Assembly: GCA_015680685.1 (NCBI GenBank)
Contig: MNCI01002118.1
Coordinates: 416,849 to 438,282 of the forward strand
DNA length: 21,434 nucleotides
Source of the DNA: Gnetum montanum
Taxonomy: Eukaryota; Streptophyta; Gnetopsida; Gnetales; Gnetaceae
Direction of reading: 5' to 3'
The notes under the pieces are model-generated. The model had not been told where the DNA came from, did no database searches, and saw nothing but the letters and a program-made list of their open reading frames with translations. Below are positions 1 to 10,842 of this stretch, in pieces. The first letter of the stretch is position 1. Every line of letters starts with the position of its first letter. The translations under genes were made by a program, and so were the position numbers.

Positions 1-75
1 AATGAGGGGAGTGCCGCCTCTTATTTATAGATTTGACGGCAGACCGCGATATCGCGGCTTGTGCATATCGCGTCT
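1..75 (-). mobile_element. Possible LTR fragment with minus-strand TATA box and GC-rich palindrome
   Basis: On the minus strand, CTATAAATAAG (TATA core at 22-29) is followed by a GC-rich GAGGCGGC. Upstream of it lies the perfect palindrome CCGCGATATCGCGG (44-57), with a second ATATCGCG at 66-73. A TATA box with GC-rich sequence after it is a common layout of plant LTR promoters, and transcription would leave the window to the left. LTR ends cannot be checked. Confidence 0.4.
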
Positions 76-1590
76 CATCAATCCATAAATTCATAAATGA
101 AAAAGAGAATTAATGTGTAATACAATGCTAAAAATGCCAAAATGTAATAGAAAAAGTTCTAAACTAATACATAATATCTTCATGCTCGTATCATCATAAT
201 AGTCCTCCAAGAGCTCTATTCCCTTCTTCAAAACTAATCAACCTAAAAATAAAATGGGTTATTGGTGTAAAACTATGTGAGAAACCTTGGCAACCTCTCC
301 AATTACCAAATGGATAAATCTCATGGGGATTAGAAGGAGCATCACTAACCTGCAAAATGTGTTATCTTAACAAAACATACAAGTGAACCATCTAAAACAT
401 CTAGACAAATATATAAATTCCCAACCATAACATCCACCCATCATGTAATGCCAAAATCAAGATTTGCGTACTTCAATCATTACCACAAACAAGGAGGATA
501 GCACACACTGCACTCAATGTAATATGTGTGTTACGTTATCATATGTACTTGCCAAAAGCCAAAACCAACATGTATCCAAACCAAATATCAAATTACCATA
601 TGCATCAGTTTATTATTAGTCTTAACTAGAACATGAAGTGTCACCTAGGGTATCACTTTCAATGTTCCCCAAATATACCAATGCTAAAGACATGACCTAG
701 GACATCACCTCTAATCTTTTAAAGGCACAAAAAAAACAAAGAAACCAATGAGCAACGGAATCATCCTCTTGTGCAAGATGAGGCCCATAGCAAGATCCAC
801 ACTTGTGCACTTTACAGTGGGTTTAAAACATCATAATCATCTCTAGAGAGCCCATCTCCAACCAGCCATACAAACTCAATGCTAGCTTCAACATCCAGAA
901 CCAAAAAACCCAAAAACATGATAACCAAACAGATGGTGGAGGGTAATATCAAATAATAGACCTTGTCTCATGTAGAGATATAATAATTCAAATATCCTAA
1001 CAAGGATACTATCCACAAATACTCAAGGCATCAACACCCATTCCCAACACATGGGAGGACCATCATCAAAGAGATTTGAACTCAATGTTCATGGGATCTT
1101 AACAATTTCTTGAGATGTCAACAAAGTTCTTAAGGGAAGAACAAGATTAATGTGCCAAAATATTAATCATATAATTATATAGATAACCCAAAAGACACCA
1201 ACAACCAACATCCCCATAGTAATCAATGCTCGTACTAAAAAGGATCCAATTTGGTCTAAGATGATGCCATGAATTGAGATCTCAAAAAATGGATTAATGA
1301 AAGGCTTGACATGAGGAAAGGTTATAACAAGATTCTATGTTTCCAAGTTTTAAAATGAATATTACAACAAACTAAGAAAGATACGCCAATAGTCCAAAAT
1401 TCAGTCCAACCACAATATACCAAGCTAGAAGAATTTAACAAATAAGGGCTCAAAAAGGTAAATGTAAATATGGCATGAATGAAAGAATAAACAAATATTT
1501 GGAAGCATAAAAACCAAGAAACCCAAGCTAAGGGCTAAATTGGAGAATCAAACTTGACAAAATCCAATTTTAAGGTAAAATTGGGCTTGC
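76..1590. other. Unassigned AT-rich intergenic sequence
   Basis: No reading frame with recognisable similarity, RNA gene or clear repeat was seen on either strand. Composition and texture match decayed transposon DNA. Confidence 0.5.
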
Positions 1591-1595
1591 AAGAA

Positions 1596-1875
1596 AGACA
1601 TCTTGAAAATCAGGAGATGTCTTAAAGGAGACATCTTTCAAGTTAGGAGATGTCTTGGAAGCTTAGGAAACATCTTGATTTATTTTGGGACATCTCAGGG
1701 AAGACATCTCTAGGTAAGAAAGATGTCTTGTTCCAAGGGGAGATGTCTCTAACTGAAAGGAGACGTCTTATGATAGGGTAAGATGTCTTGGGGAACACAT
1801 ATTATGTATAGGTAAGACATATTATCAAAGATACTGAGACTTGGAAAATACATTTGGCAAAGGTCTAGGACATCT
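1596..1875. repeat. Array of AGATGTCT / AGACATCT motifs in both orientations (left copy)
   Basis: Exact AGATGTCT occurs at 1615, 1648, 1721, 1741 and 1781, and exact AGACATCT at 1596, 1629 and 1702. Near matches include 1688 (GACATCT), 1761 (AGACGTCT) and about 1868. The spacing is irregular, about 10-50 bases. The motif and its complement alternate, so any transcript could form many short stems. A related array lies at 9,443-9,650. Confidence 0.8.
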
Positions 1876-1879
1876 TGTT

Positions 1880-2720
1880 CAACTAGGAAAGACTGGGAAA
1901 CAGTTAGGGAACACTCCAGAGGAATGAGAGTAGATGAAGAACAACAGGGAAGGGCTCAATGAGTCCAGAATGTGAATTGACAAGAAGGGAGGACAACCCA
2001 AAATCAAGATAGAATGAGGAAACTAAATTTGATATAATTCTCAAGACTAGGAAAAGATTAATGTAAGGAAAACTAATAAAATACACCAAGACCTCAAAAT
2101 ACCAAGGGAAAGAGGAATTCAAGCCAAACCAATAAGCAAATGGAAGCTTTCGCAAGAACATATCAAGATCTAAGCATGGAAAATGGATCATGTAAGCTAA
2201 CTCAATGAATCAATTTAAATTCCTAAACTTCAATTACCATCATGGAAATCAACTTCTACCAAAAATTCAAAAACATAGCTTTGTATAAATTCACCACAAA
2301 TTCATCAATCAATCACAATCTACTAAGTGCACGAATGTCAAAACTCAATCCCATAAAAATTGCTGGAAATATTCTTACAATTTCCATACCCAAATTAGCA
2401 AAAAAAAACCATCAATAAAGCATTCTTATTATATCCTTCTACATTTTTCTTCTTATACTTTGTACATGTAATGTTGACTATTACATATATTTGACATTTG
2501 TCATGACATCTAGAAATGGGATGTCATACTTATATACAATTGTGACTTGTATGGTTGGATATTAAAAACTCTCATTGCTTATCATTGGTACTATTATCAA
2601 GGATGATATCAATTCACACTAGTTAGTTGATTTTAGTAAGAGTTTGTTGTATCAACATTTTAAAAGTTTTATGATTCAAACAAATAAAAACCTTTAAATA
2701 CACACTTCAATAATAATTGA
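1880..2720. other. Unassigned AT-rich sequence between motif array and gag relic
   Basis: No gene is recognised. If the gag relic downstream belongs to an LTR element, its LTR and leader should lie here, but I could not identify LTR ends or a convincing primer binding site. Confidence 0.4.
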
Positions 2721-3199
2721 TTAACATGTCTTTAACACACAAAGTTAATTCTCCACCTGTTAATGATACTAATGAAAATAATAACAAGATTCACAATGAG
2801 GAAAATTAAAATGAACTAATGTAATCAAAAATTCCTATGCTTAGGTTAATTCATACTATTCTAACTTTACTTTTATCTTTCATTAGGATGAATAATTTAG
2901 ATGGAGAGACTTACAAGGTAACATCATATTTCCACTAGAGCATTTATCTCCATCCATTCTTAAAGCAATACTTCTTAGATTAGGTCTTGGTCACATGCAT
3001 GAAGGATATTAGGTCACATAGAATATGACTAGACCATATCAACAAAAAAAAATCCCAAATCAAGAAAGGTATTATGAACACAAGATATGAATAAGAAAAA
3101 TACAAATGAACACCTAAAAAATCATAATCTTTAAAAAGAAAGATATGAATTATCAAGTTGAAAAGTCTCACTATCATTGATCTCAATCTCATCCATCTA

Positions 3200-4260
3200 T
3201 TCTAGATGTTGTAGATTCTATATAATAGAAGTTGCATTCTAGCTTAGCAAAAACTCTTGGAAGGCATGAGATAGACCTTAGAATCTAGAGAGACCTAAGT
3301 CCAAGGAACTCTAGCAGATCTAAAAGAGAAGAAACAAGGAATTATAATAAGAGAACCAACATACATCATTCTGTAAGTCCTCCATCCTCTTCATCACATT
3401 CATCAATAGCCTCTAACAAGAAAGAATGTAGAAATAAATAAAGAGGATCTCAAAGGAATCAAGAATGAGCAATTGATAGGGAGAGAAGAAGAGATTACAA
3501 TAAGTACTTAGAGAAAAGAAGACATCATGATGCAAACAAAAGTGAAAGAGAAAAAGAAAAGAAAATAGAGCAAAGGCATAGAAGAAGAGATGAAGAAGAG
3601 CATTAAAGGACTCATCACCATTACAATCAATATGACAAATCAGATGATTATGATAAATACCTATTGGCTATGAGAAGCACAATTAATATCAATGAGGCCA
3701 TGCATATTCCAACAAGGCATTAAAGGAATGGTTGAATCAAGTGACTAGACATGAATAACATTCCCAAATTTGAAGGAGAATATAATGTTGATCCTTAACA
3801 TCACCTTCAAGTTTTAAATAATGCTCATTATCTCTAAAATATTGAAAATAAGTGGTAGAAACTAAAGTTATTCTTAAGAATTCTTATCAAAGAGTAGAAA
3901 GTTAGTATAGATTGTTGGAACCAGAGTCTATCCGAAGATGGAGCCAAATGCTAGAATTATTCAACAATAAGTACCAAACATACTCAAGAGTGTCCAACCT
4001 AAAAAAGAAAATCCAAAAATGAAAGTAAGGAATTCATGAATCCCTTGACATAGTAATGAGAAGATACTATTCACTCTTATATCAATGCCCAAGCCATGAA
4101 TTTTCTTAAAGGAAACATTTAAGACAGATAATTGATGGGTTAAGAAACAAGACTAGAGAGATCCTTGGAGTCTATGCCCAAGAGAGATTGTCAAAAGTGA
4201 GTCCATCATATACAAAGGCTACTAAATTAAGTCATGAATAAATATTGAGAGTTAAGGAAG
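3200..4260 (+). pseudogene. Ty3/gypsy-type gag relic (charged N-terminal region plus retrotransposon gag domain)
   Basis: From about 3,470 a frame encodes a long Arg/Glu/Lys-rich stretch (RRRDYNKYLEKRRHHD and onward). The same frame continues into NIPKFEGEYNVDP at 3754, a typical start of plant gypsy gag. After a shift near 3,900 the text is RLLEPESIRRWSQMLELFNN, then ESLDIVMRRYYSLLYQCPSH and GLRNKTREILGVYAQERLSK. This matches the retrotransposon gag (capsid-like) domain pattern of a W..L segment, a S/R-W..L..LF helix, and a later ..Y...L..QCP.. helix. Many stops and at least one frameshift make it dead. The stops often sit where Gln is expected. The part before 3,470 is weak. Confidence 0.65.
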
Positions 4261-4480
4261 AGACAATCTCTAGAGGAATATAACAGAGATTCTTCTCTCC
4301 GAAAGAGAGATGTAAGGTTATGTGAGAGCTAGAAGGAAGAATTAGTGGAAGACATCATTGAAAGGAAGCCCTTATTAATTCAAAAGTATTTTAATAACAT
4401 TGTTACAAAGGTCAAACAGATATGGAATTCTATGGATGAGAAATTTTCAATTGTATTGAAAATTATAGAGAAACAAACTA

Positions 4481-4548
4481 TTAGAATATACTCCTAAGTT
4501 AATGTACAAGCATTAGTTCCATAATCCCTTAAGATCATTCATAACTAC
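4481..4548. repeat. 68-base direct repeat, left copy
   Basis: It matches 8704-8771 at 60 of 68 positions without gaps. The shared core includes AAGTTAATGTACAA and CATAATCCCTTAAGA. It may be the 5' part of an LTR: the right copy is preceded by TG, the left by TA. It lies just after the gag relic, so it may belong to another element inserted there. Confidence 0.85.
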
Positions 4549-4559
4549 ATACAATCAAT

Positions 4560-5870
4560 TTGTAATAGAAAGCTATGACTTGTAATCTAAGAACAATCAT
4601 AACCCTTCTATGAAATATTAACAATCAATAACCAAGTTACAAATCTATGTGAAATGTATGTAAGAAATGAAGAACTGAAGAAGAAGAAGGAATGGATAAA
4701 TAAAGATAAGATGACCAAGGAACAATATAAATCATGATGTATAAAGAAGTCAAAGTAATTAGTAACTCAAAGATATGAAGTAGATGTTATGAAATATAGA
4801 GTTCATAACAAGAATTTGATCACCACAATCAAAAGGTTAAAGAAGTGACTTGAAGCTAAGAAGCAAGTATTGTAGAAGATAAAAGTAATCCCTATAGCAC
4901 TAGATATAACTTCCTAAAGAGGAAGAGAAGGTCCAAGTTATGTCATATGTAGCCTAGTCTAGTTTCTTAAATAAGAAGAAAGACCATTCAAAAGGTTACG
5001 ATGGTGAAGAAAGAAAAAGACTTACGAAGAGGTATTTCATAAAGTCCATAGAATCAAAATAGTGACTCATAAAGATAAGATAAGCTAAGTTCCCAATGAA
5101 CTAGCCAAGGTATACAAAATTCTAAAGATGACTATAAAGAATCCCAAGCAAATGATTAAGAAGAATGATACATATTATTAAGAGTTCTAAATTTTCTAAG
5201 ATTATATATAACATGTCAAGTTTTCTCGTTGACTTAAACCCTTGGGTAATTAGAGTTGTCCAAACGACATAAAATCAAACTTTAACATAGTATGAGAGCA
5301 TTCAAGATTATCCATGAAATCTAGTAATTATGAGTTAAGAAGGAATAGAATGAAAGCTACATATGCTGAGGATGAAATAATGTGTTGATTAAGTATAATG
5401 AACTTGTAAACAAAAGACAATTACACAAGGAAATTAGCAGAATCAATCATTATATAATGAGACAAAGGAATACGGAATAAGATGCAAAAAGGTACATCAA
5501 ATATCTTAAGAAGTTAAGAAAGTTAAGGTTGCAAAGTGGGCAAAGTTAAAGAATATGAAGTCTATTCTTGAGAAAATGTAGCTTCTGATAATGACCCTGG
5601 AGAAAATATTGGATACTTTTATAACATCAGAGGACCAAAGTAGCATCAACAGGAATCATCCACTTCTCAGACATTATATCGAGTATATTATCAACATACA
5701 CATACGAATTAAAGATAAGATGGATGAAGTCAAATGACATTTCAAAGACGATGGATTCAACAGAAGCTATGAAGAAGAAAGATCCCAAGAAAACAAGAGT
5801 CATGTGTAAATTTAGCAACCATATAACCATCACTAAAGATCTATGAATAAGCCCCATTTCCCTAAGCCTA
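4560..5870 (+). other. Lys/Glu-rich broken coding remnant, not identified
   Basis: Plus-strand frames around 4,680-4,920 read as charged, coiled-coil-like text (KKKEWINKDKMTKEQYKS and similar) with many stops. It is probably more of a retroelement gag or spacer. No domain can be named, and the remainder shows nothing. Confidence 0.3.
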
Positions 5871-5874
5871 AATG

Positions 5875-5985
5875 GAACAAGCATCCAAAGCTCTTTTGTC
5901 CTCGACTACCTGATGCTAAATCAATCCATTGTAACAATTGGAAGAAATGAGTTAAGTTACATTGAAACTTAACTCAAACTTTCGC
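5875..5985 (+). pseudogene. Possible gag zinc-knuckle relic
   Basis: A short plus-strand frame reads WNKHPKLFCPRLPDAKSIHC followed by NNWKK, a stop, then VKLH. Placement of Cys, His and a CNN-type core recalls a decayed CCHC nucleic-acid-binding knuckle downstream of gag, but two of the metal ligands are missing. Weak evidence. Confidence 0.25.
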
Positions 5986-6129
5986 AATCTTGTATTAAGA
6001 AAGGAAAATAAAATAAAAGAAGAAGATACTGTATGATAACTCATTGTGTTATGAAATGATACTGACATAAACATTAATTACATAAAAATGGCACAAGCAA
6101 CCATAAATGCATAGAATATGAAGATTGAA

Positions 6130-6860
6130 ATTCCCAATTTCTAATTCTAGAAGGGTTTTTGTAATTCCAAGTAAGGGAATCTAAGTGAAATAGTGAGAAT
6201 TTCTTCTATCTACAAGCATACAAATATTAATCCAATTCCAATTGAAAGTAATCCCTGAAGAATTCTATTTGGGCTCACAATGAATCTAGATAAAAAGTTT
6301 AATTTTGATGCTATTCTTGCTAATATAGGGACATTTGTGATTTCATCAATAAATCTAATGTGAGGAGAGCTAAATGTTAAGTGTAGCATTACATATAATG
6401 CAAACTATCTACAATTAATGGTATATTTTGAAGTGCATGAACAATTGAAAAAGATTGACACATGTGGCTATGCAAATTTCAAACTTGCTTCTTCAAAATT
6501 CATGATGGATGAAGAATTAAATCAGTCACTAAAGGCTTACTACAATGGTGTAATAAAGATCTTCTATTAGGATAAGTCTATCTATCTCACTATCAATGTA
6601 GAAATTATTCATTTTATTACCCAAGATAAGAACTTCTATCTTCATTTGTGGATACACAAGGCCATCAATCATGAAGTCCTAGTGCTAGCATTCTTGTCAA
6701 GATCAAGTCTTCAAGACTACTAAGAAAATGTTTAGATTAATGTTGATAAATTGAATAAGCCTCTAAGATGCATGTATAATATTTATAACAACTAGATGTA
6801 TTGTGTGGATCATTAAACAAATGTTTAGTGGGTTATCCTCAAGATTTTGTACTATGTGCA
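6130..6860 (+). pseudogene. Broken retroelement-like coding remnant, not identified
   Basis: One plus-strand frame from about 6,280 to 6,850 is mostly open (LDKKFNFDAILANIGTFVIS, later KLASSKFMMDEELNQSLKAY and INHEVLVLAFLSRSSLQDY), interrupted by several stops such as FY-stop-DK and DY-stop-EN. Its position after gag would suit a protease or linker region, but no DTG or other catalytic motif is visible, so no function is given. Confidence 0.35.
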
Positions 6861-6869
6861 AGCCTAGAA

Positions 6870-7650
6870 ATTGAAGTATACATGGACAAGAATTATAGTG
6901 TGCTATTTTCATTGTACACTTGCTAAGCTTCATGAAAGTCATATTAGCAAATTTGGCTTTGAAAGACTACTAATATTATTAGTAAAAAAATTCCTACAAC
7001 AAGGAACTACCAATTCAACTTACAATAAATTTGGTAATCCATGTTCTATTAATTAAAAGGGAGGTTACGAATTTGAACGATATTACAAAGGTCATGACTT
7101 GTAACACTTCAATTATAATCATAGAGGAAAGCACAACTATAGTAACAACAGGCATCAAAATGAGTGCATGAAGAACAACTAAGTGTACCGTGTCCACCTC
7201 CACATCAAGTGTAGGTCCTACAAAGAAGTCCAAAGTTATACCTATTGTTCGTAAGACTACAATATAGAAAGAAAAGAACACAACTTCTCATAAAAAGGAG
7301 GAATAGCTTGGTAAATAATTCTCTCTTATCCTTTCTTCTAATTATGCTAATAAGGTAGATCTTAAGTCATTAATAGGTTTAGCTATTTTGAATGTAAAGG
7401 CCTTGGCACTAAATAGCTAAATCATGAATACAACTAAGGTAATGCACACATTGAGGACCTATATTAACCTAATATCAACTAATACCTATAAGCTAATTAG
7501 GACACAAGATTATCTACCTTACATAAGAATTTTTTAGTCTTATGAATCGAATAATAATAAGAGTTTCTATGAAGAATTGTTTGAGCAATGGAGCATAAAT
7601 GCATGATGTGATCAAGATTAGACTAAAGTACTAGTTGGACTTTAAAGAAT
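6870..7650 (+). other. Unassigned broken coding-like DNA
   Basis: A short frame at 6871-7056 and an Asn/His/Tyr-rich piece around 7,065-7,180 are present, with no family I recognise and no catalytic motif. It is probably further retroelement remnant. Confidence 0.25.
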
Positions 7651-7658
7651 AGAATATT

Positions 7659-8479
7659 TTGAACAATCATGAACTTGTAAAAGTAGAAGTATATCTATAT
7701 GTAGAATCCATGATTCACTATGTAGCATTTTGTCAAGTTGAAAATTGCAAAGATGATGAAATTTCACATGTAGTAATAAGATTGTCAATTATTGAGAAAG
7801 AAAAGGAAGATCACGATATAGTGCTTCAAACACAAATCAACAATATGATAAGATAAAGAAATATTTTCAGAATTCTGCTCAAATGGTGGAATAATACAAG
7901 GCATACATTAGGCTCAAATTGCAACTACAAGATCAAGGACAAGGATAGCAAGCTTAGTCAACTAATACAACTAAAGCAATTACAAAGATAAAAGACAAGT
8001 ATCAAAGGTTGATACACTTGAGAATAAATATTTTTATTCAAGAAAGAGGTAAAATATCTTCATAACATCAACCAAGAACTTGTCAATGAGTGCCAAGTAT
8101 TCCAAACAAATATTCAATGAGCAAAGGAACATATGCATGCATTCTGTATGTTGAAGAATACCGATTGTAGTGAAGTTCTAAGAAAAGTGAAGTTGCTACA
8201 TATCAAGAATACCTTGCATTATTACAAAAAGAAATGGATTTGTTGAAGACTTATATGCATAAAAAACAACCTAAAGTTTTACCACTACTTGCTATAAAAT
8301 CATCAACTAATATTATTATTGCTAAACATTTATCTTTCCCTGTTATTGCTATTGTCCCAATTGAAGTTCAATCTCAAGTTTCTAAATCATCCCCTACACC
8401 ATCATCCTCTCTGATTTCTATAATAAAGCCTACTTATCTATTCCTTAAATTGGTACTTCATAATATATTGTTACCTTGA
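7659..8479 (+). pseudogene. Broken coding remnant with coiled-coil-like and Ser/Pro-rich parts
   Basis: An open piece at 7659-7856 encodes charged heptad-like text (ISHVVIRLSIIEKEKEDHDI). Broken frames follow, and then VATYQEYLALLQKEMDLLKT from about 8,195 runs into a Ser/Pro-rich tail (SQVSKSSPTPSSS) ending at 8479. The character suggests one decayed protein of a transposable element. It cannot be assigned to a family. Confidence 0.3.
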
Positions 8480-8703
8480 AGATGAATAAAGTTGCAGTTT
8501 TTGTGTTTGTAATGTATCATTACTACTTGTTTTTTCTATGAACTAGTGAGTGAAGGGAAGTAATTTCATTAATTCTTATAAATGTATAATTCTTTATGAC
8601 TTACCATCATAAAGTGTTGTACACTTGTAAATGTTAACATTCACTCATTGACTTCACAAGAAACAACAAATAAGGTTATGAAACTAGTGCTTGTAGGAGA
8701 GTG

Positions 8704-8771
8704 TTAAAATATACTCCCAAGTTAATGTACAATCATTAATTTCATAATCCCTTAAGACTATTCATAATTAC
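8704..8771. repeat. 68-base direct repeat, right copy
   Basis: This is the partner of 4481-4548 (8 mismatches, no gaps). It is preceded by TTGTAGGAGAG-TG, where the purines could be a weak polypurine tract directly before an LTR starting TGTTAAAATATA. Similarity to the left copy fades after 8771. Confidence 0.85.
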
Positions 8772-8779
8772 TTATAGAA

Positions 8780-9430
8780 AACCAAACCTTTAAAATTACT
8801 ATGTCCAACAATCCATCTCTCCAAGGAATGTTTCCACTCGTGCCTCTTACCACTATTATTTAACAAAGTATCACATATATACATCATCTTACAACACATC
8901 ACTTTCAATAACCTTCTAATCTATTGCTGCTAGTACCTTCATTGACAATGCAAGGAGAGTTGCCTCTTCAACCACAACAAAAAACTACACAATGACCATT
9001 AATGCACAAGCAAGAGACAATAGCAGTAGTTGTGAGCCTAGATTAAAGAAGTATTCTTTCTTTAGGACAAGGCTGGAAAAAACTAGTAAAGTTGTGATAT
9101 TCTCCCAACCAGCCAAGAAAGACATGGCTACAACACCTACTACAACCTCAAATACTTCAATTTTTTCTACAAACCAAATGCTTTAACCAAGATAGAATCA
9201 AAACTTAATCATTGTCATGTGCATGCAAACTATAAGTCATTAGATTAACACAGGTGCACTTTCTAAGAAGTAAATAGATCTTGGGCACCCTCTAATTTAT
9301 CTTCAAATTGCTAAAAATTCACCATGTAAAGTTCTACCATACTCAAGTTCTAAAGTCAATTTGATCTTAGTGTAGGAAAACCTCTTCTGAGTTCCATTTT
9401 CATCCGTACAGGCAAGCAATTACAGGTTTC
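8780..9430. other. Unassigned sequence with one short open frame
   Basis: The open frame at 8992-9186 encodes a Ser/Thr-rich low-complexity peptide (ATTPTTTSNTSIFS near its end) without a domain. Nothing else is recognised. Confidence 0.3.
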
Positions 9431-9442
9431 ATGGAGCTAGAG

Positions 9443-9650
9443 AGACATCTTAGAGGTTAGAGAGATGTCTTTGTTAAAAGATAGGAATTGACGAGACATT
9501 TTGTCTAATGAAGAAACATCTAGAGATGTCTCTCCCAAATAAAAGACGTATCACCCTAAGAGAAAACATCTCCCACAAACTAGAGACATTTTGTATAAGT
9601 CTTGGATGTTGTAGAAAGACATATTGCCAAGCATGTAGATGTCCCATGCG
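9443..9650. repeat. Array of AGATGTCT / AGACATCT motifs (right copy)
   Basis: Exact AGACATCT occurs at 9443 and AGATGTCT at 9463 and 9524, with variants (GAGACATTTT, AGACGTAT, AAACATCTC, AGACATATT, AGATGTCCC) through 9,645. It is less regular than the left array but clearly the same motif in both orientations. Confidence 0.65.
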
Positions 9651-9659
9651 ACTAGAGAA

Positions 9660-10730
9660 AGTTCTAAGTTAGTAACTCCAAGTTTGAAAACCAAAAAAGA
9701 TGAGGACAATATGGAAACAACTAAAAATCTCTAAGCATGAAAAGGTTTTTCTAGGGTTCTTATCTTGAATTTGATAAATATTGCTTATGTTTTCATGTTT
9801 TGGGAGAGGTAGCATGGAAAGTTGAACACATGAAAGTTTGTTGTAAGAGATTGCATGAATGTGTATACACCTCTAGACAATTGTATGTTTGACAATTGTA
9901 GCTCTTCAATGTGTGTGTTATGTTTGGATCTCAATCCTGTACTTGTAAGAGAGATCTCATTCAATTGTCTTGCATTGAGGATAATCATTGTGGTGTTGTA
10001 AAGCCTGCTGCTGTATAATATCATTGAGTGTGTGCAAGTGAATTGTGATGTTGTGGGTTAAGGAACTACTGATTAGGAAATTTCTTTACATTAATTAAAG
10101 ATAGCAAGTTTTTCTTAAAGATAAAATTGAGATGCGTAAAACTCCAAATCAACCTCTTTTAAGTTATTCTTAGTCAATCTCCTTCTCCCATATTAAGCAT
10201 TTTATCATACACCATTCTCCATATCTTTTATCAAAACCTTGTTTACATCACCTTGTTTAGTTTTACTAAATGTCATTTACTTCTCTTTAACTTTCCGTAA
10301 GCCACTAAAATTTCTTTTTAAATTTAATACAGCATTCTGTCTTTTCCTTGTATCTTTACTCTGGTGAACTTAGGACAGGTTTCAGTGCCAATTAATTGGA
10401 ACTAAAATGCTCCAGTATTCCAGGAACGGATTAAAAATTCATTTTTACCGAAAACGTTTAGCGACTCATGACAAACAGAAAAACAAATTATCTCTGGCAT
10501 TATACATTCTCTTTTTGAAAATTTTAGCATTGATCGGAATATAGCCAAAAATAAAATCAATATGCTAAGTGATCAAAAAGAAAACCAGATACGTAACAAA
10601 TTTGCACTCGCATGTAACGGGCAACATTTTTGGGAAGTATGCAAAAAGACAACCCATGTTCGATTACTGAAGAATAGCCATAGCTTCAACGATCCTTGAT
10701 TTATCGAGGCCCAGATCAAACATGTTCCCA
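9660..10730. other. Unassigned sequence left of the RFC3 stop codon
   Basis: The part next to 10731 should include the RFC3 3' untranslated region and poly(A) site, whose limits I cannot place. A 12-base palindrome CCAATTAATTGG lies at about 10,389-10,400. No other gene is recognised. Confidence 0.4.
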
Positions 10731-10842
10731 TTAAGAAGCATCTCGCTTCGCAACAGTAACCAGTGCACATCGAGCATTTGTAAACGCAGCAATTAGTGCT
10801 CCAAGCTGCAACCTCTCATTTGTGCCGAAGGCCAACCTGTAC
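10731..10842 (-). CDS. RFC3: RFC3 exon 9 (terminal), after a 6.7 kb intron
   Basis: The acceptor GCTTTCAG precedes 10842. The exon completes GAG and encodes YRLAFGTNERLQLGALIAAF followed by TNARCALVTVAKRDAS, ending at TAA (10733-10731). This is the last collar helix of RFC3 and corresponds to the family's usual C-terminus. It lies 6,691 bases from exon 8, yet phase and protein alignment continue exactly, so the connection is convincing. The 3' untranslated region should run below 10731, but I did not see a clear AATAAA-type signal. Confidence 0.9.

Noticed and set aside
1596-1875. CRISPR-like array
   Set aside because: The repeats are only 8 bases, irregularly spaced and in both orientations, in a plant-type genome.
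1904-2191. A 95-residue minus-strand open frame rich in Phe/Leu
   Set aside because: Composition follows AT-rich DNA, and no domain or start context is seen. Chance open frame.
5627-5884. An 85-residue minus-strand frame
   Set aside because: No family similarity, and it lies antisense to A-rich remnant coding DNA.
7015-7281. An 88-residue minus-strand hydrophobic frame
   Set aside because: It is antisense to a broken plus-strand retroelement-like frame; hydrophobicity is a by-product of base composition.
10573-10770. A 65-residue minus-strand open frame
   Set aside because: It overlaps exon 9 of RFC3 in a different frame and has no similarity; the exon reading is the real one.
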